This document shows, piece by piece, positions 32,470 to 40,741 of a stretch of 64,000 nucleotides of DNA; position 1 is the first letter of the stretch, and each line of letters begins with the position of its first letter. The position numbers and the translations under genes are program-made. The stretch is taken from the NCBI RefSeq assembly GCF_000429665.1, contig NZ_AUCH01000007.1, positions 62,001-126,000 of the forward strand, given 5' to 3'. The DNA comes from Azovibrio restrictus DSM 23866 (GTDB lineage Bacteria; Pseudomonadota; Gammaproteobacteria; Burkholderiales; Rhodocyclaceae). The notes under the pieces were generated by a model that was given only the letters and a program-made list of their open reading frames with translations, was not told the DNA's origin and made no database searches.

Positions 32470-35019
32470 CTAGTCGTCCCGCCGGAACACCAGGGAGCGG
32501 GGCGTGGCCTCCACCTGCCAGGCGGGCCGGTGCTGCAACAGCGTCTTGCGCACATTCACCAGCAGGGTGTTGTAGGCAAAGGCCCCGGCCGGAGAAGGCG
32601 CGTCCAGGGTGAGGAAGTCCGGGTTACCGGCCCGGTCGGTGCCCTGTTTGTCCAGGTCCATCCAGGCTCCCTCGTGCAGCACCACCACCCCGGGCAGGCA
32701 GCGCTCGGTGACGTAGGCGGGCACCACCACCCGGCCCCGCTCGTTCCACACCTCCACCAGGTCGCCGGTGACGATGCCGAGCCGGGCCGCATCCCGAGCC
32801 GCCAGGGTGACCTCCTGGGAGAAGGCCTCCTGGAGCCAGGGAATGTTGTGGAAGATGGAGTGGGTGCGCCAACGGGGGTGGGGGGTCACCATGTGGAAGG
32901 GATAGTCCTTCGCCTTCGGGTGATTGAGGGACTCGAAGGGGGGAATCCACTTGGGGATGGCCGGAATCGGCGCCCCGTACTGGGTACGCTTCCAGTCCTT
33001 TATCTGGGCCAGGCGGCTGGAGAAAATCTCGATCTTGCCCGAGGGGGTGGCAAAGGGCTTGCCCTCCTCCACCTGCTCCCGGAAGGCCACGTGGGGCTGC
33101 TCCAGCTTGAACTTGTAGACGCCCCGGGCCTTGAATTCCTCCCAGGACATGGTCACGCCCTGCTTCTTCTGCACCTTGCCTTCCCACCAGGCGCGCAGAT
33201 AGGCCTCGTCCACCGCCGCGTTATGTTCGAAATAATCCCGCCCAGCCCGGGGGTTGTAGCGCTCGCCGAAGCCGAGCCGGTAGGCCAGTTCGGTGAATAC
33301 CTGGAAATCGGTCTTGGACTCCCCCAGGGGCGCGATGACCTGGGGCCGGTGGATGTAGTAGTGGCCCTTGTACCAGGGCAGACCCACGTCGTGGCGCTCG
33401 AAGTGGGTGGCGATGGGCAAGAGCACGTCGGCCCAGAGGCCCGAGGGGGTGATGGTGGAATCCAGGCAGACCACCAGTTCCAGCTTCTTGATGGCCTCCA
33501 GCTGCTTGTTGATGTGGGTAAGCTGGTTCAACCAGTCGGAGCCCTGCCAGAAGATGGCGCGGATGTCGGGAATGCGCCCGTCCAGGCTGTCCTGCCGGGG
33601 CCAGAGGCCGATTTCCTCCCGCTTCACCTCCGGGTAGTTGAGCACGCAGTGGGCCCAGCGGTCCGACTTGATGGAGGCGTACCAGACATTGGCAAACTCA
33701 TCGTGGGGATAGGCGATGGACTCCGGCTGCCAGGCCTTGCCCACCCCTTCGGCGCAGCCCCCCAGCACCCCCACGTTGCCGGTCATGGCCTGCAGCGCCG
33801 CGGCCATGCGGCTGTACTGTTCCCCGTGATCCGCCCGGCCCGGGGCCCAGCTGGCCTTCAGGGCCGCAGGCCGGGTGCGGGCGTAGAGGTCGGCCAGCTT
33901 CCTGATGTCCGCCGCCGCCACACCGCAGATGGCCTCGGCCCACTCGGGGGTCTTGGGCACCCCGTCCCGGGTCCCCAGGATGTAATCCTTGAAGCTCTCC
34001 TCGCCCCGGGCCCAGTCGGGCATGGTGCCCGGGTCCATGCCCTGGCAGAAGCGGTCGATGAAAGCCTGGTCCTGGAGGTTTTCGGTGAAGATGTGATGCG
34101 CCATGCCCGCCAGCATGGCGGCGTCGGTGTTGGGGCGGATGGGAATCCACCAGGCATCGTAGGCGGCGGCCGAGTCCGTGTATTGGGGGTCCACCACCAC
34201 GAACTTGCAGCCCCGCTGCTTGGCCAAGCGCAGGTAGTAGAAGGTGTTGCCGCCGTGGAAGGTGTAGGCGGGATTCCAGCCCCAGAGGATCACCAGCTTG
34301 CTGTGGGCAAAGGCGTCGTCCTCGTTGCCGTCCTGGGTGGTGCCGAAGGTCATGCGGCTGGAAAAGGCGGTGCCCTGGTAGCTGGGCACCGACCAGGAAC
34401 TGGTGCGACAGCCGAACATGCCGAGAAAGCGGGCCTGCAGCCCCTCGATCTGGTCGGACTTGTGCAGCACACCCCAGGAGGCCCCCGCATAAGCCTGGTC
34501 GAGGATGGCCGTGGGCCCGTACTGTTCCTTGATGGACAGCATCTTGCGGGCCACGAAATCCAGGGCCTCATCCCAGCTCACCCGCTTGAAACGCCCCTCA
34601 CCCCGCTCCCCCACCCGCAGCATGGGGTAGAGCAGGCGCTCGGGGGAATAGATGCGGGCTCGGTAGGAACGGCCCCGCAGGCAGGCCCGCAGCTGGGGTT
34701 CGGCTTCCGTGTCCAGGCCGTAGGCCCCGTCCGCCTGATAACGACCGTCGTCGGTGGACAGCCGCACGATCACGTCGCCCTGCTTGTGGGCCACCAGCAT
34801 GTGCCGGGAACCGCAGTTGTGGGCGCAGGAAGTCACCACGGTGCTGAGCTGGTCATCCCGGAGATAGGGCTCGTAGGGGAAGGCCCCGGCCTGCTGGCCG
34901 CCGCTCCCCAGTTCCACCAGCCCGCCCCCGGCGGCCACGGCGGCCCCGGCGCCCAGGAGCTTGAGGAAGCTGCGCCGCTCCGGGTTGAGGCGGCTGCCCC
35001 AGTCGAAGCCGGCGCTCAT
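32470..35019 (-). CDS. DmsA-like molybdopterin oxidoreductase, catalytic subunit
   Basis: The 849-residue protein belongs to the DMSO reductase family and is closest in my reading to DmsA (CLRGRSYRARIYSPERLLYPM, VILWGWNPAYTFHGG, RPNTDAAMLAGMAHHIFTENL). A Tat signal, RRSFLKLLGAG, is at residues 15-25. The iron-sulfur motif reads C65-x3-C69-x3-H73 ... C113, so the third Cys of DmsA is a His here. A Ser in SVPSYQG is the probable Mo ligand. Its substrate (S-/N-oxide or other) is not known. No DmsC-type membrane anchor is present. Confidence 0.88.
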   Translation of the reverse strand: MSAGFDWGSRLNPERRSFLKLLGAGAAVAAGGGLVELGSGGQQAGAFPYEPYLRDDQLSTVVTSCAHNCGSRHMLVAHKQGDVIVRLSTDDGRYQADGAYGLDTEAEPQLRACLRGRSYRARIYSPERLLYPMLRVGERGEGRFKRVSWDEALDFVARKMLSIKEQYGPTAILDQAYAGASWGVLHKSDQIEGLQARFLGMFGCRTSSWSVPSYQGTAFSSRMTFGTTQDGNEDDAFAHSKLVILWGWNPAYTFHGGNTFYYLRLAKQRGCKFVVVDPQYTDSAAAYDAWWIPIRPNTDAAMLAGMAHHIFTENLQDQAFIDRFCQGMDPGTMPDWARGEESFKDYILGTRDGVPKTPEWAEAICGVAAADIRKLADLYARTRPAALKASWAPGRADHGEQYSRMAAALQAMTGNVGVLGGCAEGVGKAWQPESIAYPHDEFANVWYASIKSDRWAHCVLNYPEVKREEIGLWPRQDSLDGRIPDIRAIFWQGSDWLNQLTHINKQLEAIKKLELVVCLDSTITPSGLWADVLLPIATHFERHDVGLPWYKGHYYIHRPQVIAPLGESKTDFQVFTELAYRLGFGERYNPRAGRDYFEHNAAVDEAYLRAWWEGKVQKKQGVTMSWEEFKARGVYKFKLEQPHVAFREQVEEGKPFATPSGKIEIFSSRLAQIKDWKRTQYGAPIPAIPKWIPPFESLNHPKAKDYPFHMVTPHPRWRTHSIFHNIPWLQEAFSQEVTLAARDAARLGIVTGDLVEVWNERGRVVVPAYVTERCLPGVVVLHEGAWMDLDKQGTDRAGNPDFLTLDAPSPAGAFAYNTLLVNVRKTLLQHRPAWQVEATPRSLVFRRDD

Positions 35020-35037
35020 GCCGCAGGCCGCCGCATC

Positions 35038-35439
35038 TCAGCCGGCCGCCAGCTGCCGGCCATAGCCGCGCAGGGCTTCCACATCCGCCGCCTGCTGCCA
35101 GGCCAGGCGCTGGGGGTCCTGGTCCACGTAGGCCCGGGCCGCCTCCGCATCCAGGGCCAGCAGGGTTTCGAGGGTGCGCACATAGACCAGCTCCTTGGGA
35201 TAGGTGGGGCCGTAATGGAGCACCAGCTCATCCTGGAACACGGCCAGGGTGGGAAAGGTCTCGATGTCCAGGGCGTCGGCCCAGTCCCCGTGGGTCTCCA
35301 CATCGACCCAGTGGAAATCCACCTGGCCATGGCGGGCCGCCACCCGTTCGAACAGGGGCTGAAACTCCCGACAGGTGGCGCACCACTCGGCACAGAGACA
35401 GAACACCCGGAACCGGGGCGGGGCAGAACAGGCATCCAT
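35038..35439 (-). CDS. Thioredoxin-like protein
   Basis: The 133-residue protein has a thioredoxin fold with the redox motif WCATC (CAEWCATCREFQPLFERVAA) and the cis-Pro in IETFPTLAVFQ. The ATG at 35439 gives MDACSAPPRFRVF, with no signal peptide, so it is probably cytoplasmic. It is 18 bases upstream of the dmsA-like gene and likely the first gene of that operon. It may reduce or protect a Cys during enzyme maturation; this is inference. Confidence 0.85.
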   Translation of the reverse strand: MDACSAPPRFRVFCLCAEWCATCREFQPLFERVAARHGQVDFHWVDVETHGDWADALDIETFPTLAVFQDELVLHYGPTYPKELVYVRTLETLLALDAEAARAYVDQDPQRLAWQQAADVEALRGYGRQLAAG

Positions 35440-35737
35440 GGGCAGGACAGGCAGGAAGCGGGGCCTCCGATTGTACGGCCAAATGAACGGCCGAAATGTA
35501 CGGCCCCAGGCCCGCCCCCCCCCCGGAACAACAGCCGCTCCAATCCAGCACAGCTGTCCCGTTCCGGCACAGGCTCCGACACAAAAATCCCCGCTCCAGC
35601 CCGGGGCGGCGGCCAGGACCCTGCGGGTACGGAACTTGATTACGGCCCCGGCCCCTTGACCGGGGCCCTGCAAAGGCCTGAAATGCCGGATATTCACAAA
35701 AACTTACAAAGCAACAGCAGCGAGAGGAGAGACGACC
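35440..35737. other. Divergent intergenic region with short direct repeats
   Basis: About 300 bases separate the thioredoxin gene from the FIST chemoreceptor. The part near the thioredoxin start holds three near-identical nine-base repeats (listed separately). Toward the receptor gene it becomes AT-richer and ends in a GAGAGGAGAG ribosome site. Frames through it have no ribosome sites and no recognisable domains. Confidence 0.5.
35472..35505. repeat. Three short direct repeats, possible operator
   Basis: TGTACGGCC (35472-35480), TGAACGGCC (35484-35492) and TGTACGGCC (35497-35505) recur at spacings of 12 and 13 bases, 33-66 bases upstream of the thioredoxin start. Near-helical phasing is what a multimeric regulator would use, but no matching regulator gene is visible. 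Confidence 0.45.
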
Positions 35738-37705
35738 ATGGGCTTTTTTTCCTTCACCTCCCCGGCCCGGGATGAACCCCGGACCCCGGCCACCCCGGCC
35801 GGCCTGCCTGCCAGCGGCCTGACGGCCTGCAACGCGGTGCCGGAGCGCCTGAGCGGCCTGGGCCTGGCCGAGGGCGGCGGGCTGCTGCTCAGTTTCATTC
35901 CTCCCAACGCGGATTTCCCCCGAGCCAGCAGCGACTGGCAGCGTCTGGCCGCCCCGGGCCGCAGCGTCCTCAGCATTTCCTCCACGGGCGCCCTGTGCAG
36001 CCAGAAGGGCGCCTCGCCCTATTGCGACATGAACGGCAGCCAGGCCAGCTGGCTGTGGCTGCCCGAGGGCCTGGTGGCCCGGCACGAAATCCACCAGGTG
36101 GACCTGCACGCCGGGGGCACGGCCACGGCCCGGGAACGGGTGGCCCGCATCCGCGCCGAACTGGAACAGCTGAAGATCGACCTGCCCCTGTCGGCGGAGC
36201 GCAGCTTCGCCCTGGTCCTGTGCGACGGCCTGTCGGCCTCCGAAGGCTTCCTGATGCAGGCCTGGTACGAATCCGGCCGCTTCCCCTGCCTGGCCATCGG
36301 CGGCTCCGCCGGCGGCAAGCTGGATTTCAGCGGCACCTACATGCGCGCCGGCGGCCAGGTGCTCACCGGCAAGGCCCTGCTGGTGTTCTGCCAGATGGCG
36401 CCGGGAAAGTGCTTCGCCCCCTTCAAGAGCCAGAACTTCCAGCCCACCGGCCAGCAGTGGCTGGTGGCCGAGGCCGATCCCGTGGCCCGCAGCGTCAGCT
36501 CGGTATTCGGCGCCGACGGCCGGCCCCGTCCCATCCTGGAGGCCCTGGCCGAGCATCTGCGCTGTGCCCCGGGCCAGGTCCAGGCCCAGCTGGAGGGCAA
36601 GACCTTCGGAGTGCAGGTGGGGCAGGAGTATTTCATCCGTTCCGTGGCCGGTATCCAGGCCGACCGGATCAACTTCTTCTGCGACCTGGAATTCGGCGAC
36701 CACCTGCACCTGCTCAAGGCCACCGACTTCCTGCAGACCACCCAGCAGGACTGGGAGCGTTTCCTGCGCGGCAAGGGCAAGCCCCTGGCCGTGCTGCTCA
36801 ATGACTGCGTCCTGCGCCGGGTAGGCAACACCGGCCAGCTGCCCCAGGCCCGCTTCTTCGACGACCTGCCCGCCGCCGGCTTTTCCACCTTCGGGGAAAT
36901 CCTCGGCGTCCCCATCAACCAGACCCTCTCGGCCCTGGTGTTCTTCCAGGACAACGGCGACAGCCCCATGCGCCAGTTCCCCACCGCCTACGCCGCCTAC
37001 GCCAGCCATTACGCCCAGCGGGCCCTGCACCGCTGGGAGGCCCTCAACACCCTGCAGGCCGCCGTGGTGGAGCGGGTCGTCGATTACCAGCGCGCCGTAG
37101 GTCCCCTGCTCACCACCCTGCCCCAGCTGGAGCAGGCCGCCGGGCACCAGAGCGGCACCCTGGAGCTGGCCCAGCAGAGCATCCTTTCCATCGGCGACGC
37201 GGTGGAACACACCTGCGCCGCCCAGAAGCGGCTGGAAGACGGGCTCAACGACCTGGAGCGGATTTCCCAGGCCATCGGCCAGATCACCGGCGGCATCAGC
37301 AGCATCGCCGACCAGACCAACCTGCTCGCCCTGAACGCCGCCATCGAAGCGGCCCGGGCCGGGGAAGCGGGCCGGGGCTTCGCCGTGGTGGCCGACGAGG
37401 TGAGGAAGCTGGCCCAGTCCGCCAAGGGCCAGGCCGATGCCACTGCCGGCAGCATCCGCGAGGCGGTGCAGACCATTTCCCGTATCCGCACCGTGGCCAC
37501 GGAAACCGTGACCACCATGGAGGAGATGACCAGCAAGAGCAGCGCCGCCGCCGACCAGATCACCCGGATGAGCAGCAATGCCGACCAGGAACGGGCGGCC
37601 GTGGCCGCCAACCTGAGCAACCTGGCCGGGCTCTCGGACGGACTCCAGGCCATGGACGAGGCCATAGGCCAGCTGGCCCAGCTGCGCCAGCTGGCTGAAC
37701 GCTGA
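35738..37705 (+). CDS. Soluble chemoreceptor with FIST sensor domain
   Basis: The 655-residue protein has no membrane helix. The N-terminal 390 residues match the FIST N and C domains (VLSISSTGALCSQ, LVLCDGLSASEGFLMQAWYE, AIGGSAGGKLDF, FGEILGVPINQTLSALVFF). The C-terminal part is a chemoreceptor signalling domain with DQTNLLALNAAIEAARAGEA. FIST domains are thought to sense small ligands, perhaps amino acids, inside the cell. The ATG follows a strong GAGAGGAGAG site. It is a single gene, divergent from the dmsAB-like operon. Confidence 0.9.
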   Translation: MGFFSFTSPARDEPRTPATPAGLPASGLTACNAVPERLSGLGLAEGGGLLLSFIPPNADFPRASSDWQRLAAPGRSVLSISSTGALCSQKGASPYCDMNGSQASWLWLPEGLVARHEIHQVDLHAGGTATARERVARIRAELEQLKIDLPLSAERSFALVLCDGLSASEGFLMQAWYESGRFPCLAIGGSAGGKLDFSGTYMRAGGQVLTGKALLVFCQMAPGKCFAPFKSQNFQPTGQQWLVAEADPVARSVSSVFGADGRPRPILEALAEHLRCAPGQVQAQLEGKTFGVQVGQEYFIRSVAGIQADRINFFCDLEFGDHLHLLKATDFLQTTQQDWERFLRGKGKPLAVLLNDCVLRRVGNTGQLPQARFFDDLPAAGFSTFGEILGVPINQTLSALVFFQDNGDSPMRQFPTAYAAYASHYAQRALHRWEALNTLQAAVVERVVDYQRAVGPLLTTLPQLEQAAGHQSGTLELAQQSILSIGDAVEHTCAAQKRLEDGLNDLERISQAIGQITGGISSIADQTNLLALNAAIEAARAGEAGRGFAVVADEVRKLAQSAKGQADATAGSIREAVQTISRIRTVATETVTTMEEMTSKSSAAADQITRMSSNADQERAAVAANLSNLAGLSDGLQAMDEAIGQLAQLRQLAER

Positions 37706-37711
37706 GCGCCC

Positions 37712-38503
37712 TCAGGGAGCCCGGGCCGGCGCTTCCGCCGGCATGCCGGGCCAGGGGGTGCGGCGATAGGGATAGCTGATCCGGTACCAGGCCCTGCCCC
37801 CGTGGCAGCCGTAACAGACTTCGCTGTCCCGGGCCCCGGCGGCCTCGATGGCTGCCGCCTTCAGGTGAGGCACCTGGTGGCGCACACTGCGGATCTCCCG
37901 GTGGCAGCTGAGACAGGAATTGCCGTGCTCATCCCGGTGCTCGGGCCAGGGGCCCGGCAGCCCCATGCGCTCGGCGGGAAAGCGGCCGTGGCAGGGCAGG
38001 CAGGCCGCGCGGGTATCCACCGTGCGGCGCAGGGTGAAGCCCGGGGCCTCTGGAGGCGTGCCGGTGGCCGAGCTGCCTGGGGTCTCGTCCCGGGGATCGT
38101 GGCCCTGGTGGCAGCTGGTGCAGCGCAGGTCCATGAGCTCGCGGGCCAAGGGGGTGACCAGATGGCGGCGATGAAAGCTGTCCTGGGGCCCCTGGTAGGT
38201 GCTCACTTCCTGATAGGGCGCCTTGCGGGCCTCGGCCGGCAACCCGGCGGGAGAACGCTCCCGGGGCCGCTCCTCCAGGACGGATTGATGGCAGGCCAGA
38301 CACTGGGCGTCGCTGGCCTGCAGGATCGCCGGCCGGAAATGCAGGGGGCTGTAGGCAGCCAGGGCCGCCCCCTGCCGGGGCGCCGGGGACGGCAGCTCCG
38401 CCGGAGTCCGCACCCAACCCAGCCAGATTCCCAACCCGGCCAGTAGCAGCGCCAGGACCAGCAGCCACCATCTCTGGCGCCCCCTCATCCCCTGCTTCAA
38501 CAC
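37712..38503 (-). CDS. Membrane-anchored pentahaem cytochrome c
   Basis: The product of about 263 residues has one N-terminal membrane helix (RWWLLVLALLLAGLGIWLGW) and five CxxCH haem sites: CLACH, CTSCH, CLPCH, CLSCH and CYGCH. Conserved extra histidines lie in FHRRHLV and VRHQVPHL and could be distal ligands. The GTG at 38503 with GGAG upstream is favoured; an ATG at 38488 is possible. It resembles NapC/NrfH-like or diheme-repeat quinol oxidising cytochromes only in general design. Partner enzyme unknown; the divergent start of Fic is not related. Confidence 0.8.
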   Translation of the reverse strand: MLKQGMRGRQRWWLLVLALLLAGLGIWLGWVRTPAELPSPAPRQGAALAAYSPLHFRPAILQASDAQCLACHQSVLEERPRERSPAGLPAEARKAPYQEVSTYQGPQDSFHRRHLVTPLARELMDLRCTSCHQGHDPRDETPGSSATGTPPEAPGFTLRRTVDTRAACLPCHGRFPAERMGLPGPWPEHRDEHGNSCLSCHREIRSVRHQVPHLKAAAIEAAGARDSEVCYGCHGGRAWYRISYPYRRTPWPGMPAEAPARAP

Positions 38504-38856
38504 TGTCTTCCACTCCACCGGCAGCCTGCCTGACTTGAGCCGGGCAAGCCGATGAAACAGGGCGGTGCAGCCCGAAATCTGCTGATTTTTGTCCGAAGAC
38601 GCACGATTTCCTCGCTTTCTTGCTACTGCATGTGCAATGCGGCCAAGCGCTTCAGCATCGACACCCGCTGTTCCCTGGATGGCGGAAGAAGGTGGCCGGT
38701 CTGGCGGCCAGCAGGATGGAAGCGGCTCATTGCTCGGACCGGGTTCGCTAGGCGGGCACTCATTATCCCACCAGCTCGGGTTTAGCCCGGCAGGCCCTCC
38801 CATCAAGCGACGGGCTGCAAAAGGATGGCGGGAAGGCAGGGCCGTGCCGGCCGGAT
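38504..38856. other. Intergenic gap, no gene recognised
   Basis: About 350 bases lie between the cytochrome start and the Fic stop. Short frames on both strands have no ribosome sites and no known domain. Base composition changes through it, from GC-rich near the cytochrome to the lower GC of the Fic gene, which fits an insertion boundary, but I see no clear repeat or integrase. Confidence 0.5.
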
Positions 38857-40407
38857 CTATTCGTCTTCGAACACCGCCCGCACTGCGCTGATGATTTGCT
38901 CATGCCTGCCGTAGAAAGCGCCCTCCTCGGTGAAGATCTGAGGTAGGGCCTTGCGCAGGCTGTTGCTCACCTGCCAGCCGTTTTCCTTGAGCGACCGAAT
39001 GATATGGTCCGCATCCGGGTCGGGCATTTCCACCAGGTTCTTGATCGACTCACGGGCATGGTCGTACCGACGCAAAGCCAAGGCTTCCTGCGCCATTTCC
39101 TGCTCGACCGTCTGACGCAACACCCCGCTCAAGTAGTGCGCCTGTTCCGTCAAATCGGGATAGCGCCAGGCATGCTCGGCATCCTCAGCGCGCAGAAACT
39201 CGAAATTGGTTTCGACCAAATCGGGGCATGTCCGCTTTGGCCCGAAGCGATAGGCGTCAGCGTAGGCCTGCATGAACGGCCGTGAAAAAACCTCCAGGGC
39301 CCGATCGTAATCGGCACGCCCTTTGGCAGACCCGGCGATCGTTGCCGATACCGGAACAATGATGTTGGGCGGCACTACGCCGTCTGCGGCGAGCAGGTGG
39401 TTGATCAAGAAACGGTGGATTCGACCATTGCCATCGGCGAGTGGGTGCAGGTAGACGAAGGCGAACGAGACAGCAGCAGCACGTGCCACAGGGGAGGCGC
39501 CCCGTGTTCGGGTTTCGAAGCCGCGCAGAGCGTCGAGCATCTCGCCCACCAGGGCTTCGGATGGTGCGATGTAATGCACGATTTCGTTGCCGAAGCTGCG
39601 CTCCCCGACAAACACGGGAGATTGCCGGAGCCCGACCCTGAGTGCGGCTTCGCCGAGGACGGTTTGCTGTAGCTTGAGAAGCTGCTCGGGCGCCATCGGG
39701 TCGTTCATGCGTCCGCTGTACGCAGCAATGGCTGCCGCGAAACGTTTTACCCGATCCTGTTTGTCGGCCTCGTGCTCAATGGCAAAACTGGCCCGTGATT
39801 CCTTGAAAGTAAGCCAGGCCGCGCTGCGCAACAGCAGTTCCGGTCCGTAGGTGTCATCCAGCGACTGCACACCTGCCGCCACATCGTAGAGCCATTGGCG
39901 TTGCTCCGGGGTACCGAGATAGAGCATCGGGCAAAATTCGCGCCGTCCGGGCAGATTGTTTCTGACACGCCAGCGCCGGTTATTTTCCGCCACTGGGGCC
40001 GCCAGGTACTGGCTTGCGTCGATTGCGTCCACATAGCCGACGTTGGGCGCCGTGTCTGGCACATCAAGTTGCCGGCCGGTGAACCATTCATAAAAGAAGG
40101 CCGTTCGCCTGGCGTACCTGCCGGTTGGCTCATCCTTTACCCATGAGGCAAGCATCTCCGGATCCATGCGAGCAAACAGGCGCGAGAAAAACTCGAAGCT
40201 GAGCCGTTCATATTTCAAGCCAAATTCGAAGTGCCCACGAAAGTTGTCGGCGGGTCGATACTGCTGGGGCCAAGTGAGTGTTTCCTGACCATCGGCGATC
40301 TCACGTTGGCGCATCGCTCCCAGTCGGCTGCGGGTATGAAGCGGCTGTACCAGCTGGATGCCATGCATCTCAAGGAGCCAGTGGAAGCCCAGCAAGGTAT
40401 CGGACAT
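38857..40407 (-). CDS. Fic-domain protein (putative AMP transferase)
   Basis: The 516-residue protein carries the Fic core HPLADGNGRIHR at 321-332, with catalytic His321 and the phosphate-binding loop intact. Upstream, SFAIEHE (207-213) resembles the inhibitory S-x3-E-G/N motif of class II Fic proteins, with His in place of G/N, so self-inhibition is likely. It would transfer AMP or another nucleotide part to a target protein. GC content is lower than in neighbouring genes and no antitoxin gene is adjacent, suggesting recent arrival. Confidence 0.88.
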   Translation of the reverse strand: MSDTLLGFHWLLEMHGIQLVQPLHTRSRLGAMRQREIADGQETLTWPQQYRPADNFRGHFEFGLKYERLSFEFFSRLFARMDPEMLASWVKDEPTGRYARRTAFFYEWFTGRQLDVPDTAPNVGYVDAIDASQYLAAPVAENNRRWRVRNNLPGRREFCPMLYLGTPEQRQWLYDVAAGVQSLDDTYGPELLLRSAAWLTFKESRASFAIEHEADKQDRVKRFAAAIAAYSGRMNDPMAPEQLLKLQQTVLGEAALRVGLRQSPVFVGERSFGNEIVHYIAPSEALVGEMLDALRGFETRTRGASPVARAAAVSFAFVYLHPLADGNGRIHRFLINHLLAADGVVPPNIIVPVSATIAGSAKGRADYDRALEVFSRPFMQAYADAYRFGPKRTCPDLVETNFEFLRAEDAEHAWRYPDLTEQAHYLSGVLRQTVEQEMAQEALALRRYDHARESIKNLVEMPDPDADHIIRSLKENGWQVSNSLRKALPQIFTEEGAFYGRHEQIISAVRAVFEDE

Positions 40408-40741
40408 AGTGTGCTATTTCGCTATAGGTTGATTTATTTTAATAAATAAACAGGCAATCACCACCAAAACAATATAATTTCCTCGCTTAAGCCGCAATCG
40501 CTGTACACGATCCAGGGCCATGCCGGTCACTTCGTGCAACGGTCGGCGCCTGCGAGCGGCAAAGCGCCATGGGTCCCGCTTTTGGCCGGATTACCCGGCT
40601 CAAAAGCGCCGTCGGCTCATGTTGCGACGTAGTCAAAAAACCCGGAAACGGACGCTGTCACATTCTCCCAACAGATAGAACATAGGCTACTCCTGAAGCG
40701 GGCTACACGTTGTCGTTCCATCAATCGGGAGAGCAGCAAGT
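40408..40741. other. AT-rich intergenic region upstream of Fic and the chemoreceptor
   Basis: The first 80 bases are very AT-rich (around TTTATTTTAATAAATAAA), likely the promoter area of the divergent fic gene. Further right there is an imperfect hairpin at 40577-40608. A GGGAG ribosome site precedes the chemoreceptor start. No gene is seen. Confidence 0.5.
40577..40608. repeat. Imperfect inverted repeat
   Basis: CGCTTTTGGCCGG (40577-40589) and CCGGCTCAAAAGCG (40595-40608) can pair with two or three irregularities around a short loop. It could be a REP-like remnant at the border of the fic insert or a terminator; there is no T tract. Confidence 0.35.

Noticed and set aside
35472..35505. CRISPR-like array
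   Set aside because: Repeats are only nine bases with three- and four-base spacers; this is an operator-like array, and no cas gene exists in the window.
31822..35775. 1317-residue plus-strand frame opposite the dmsAB-like operon
   Set aside because: No ribosome site, composition typical of antisense in GC-rich DNA, and the minus-strand genes carry clear cofactor motifs.
38552..38891. Short plus-strand frames between the cytochrome and fic genes
   Set aside because: No ribosome sites or conserved features; they run into the end of fic on the other strand.
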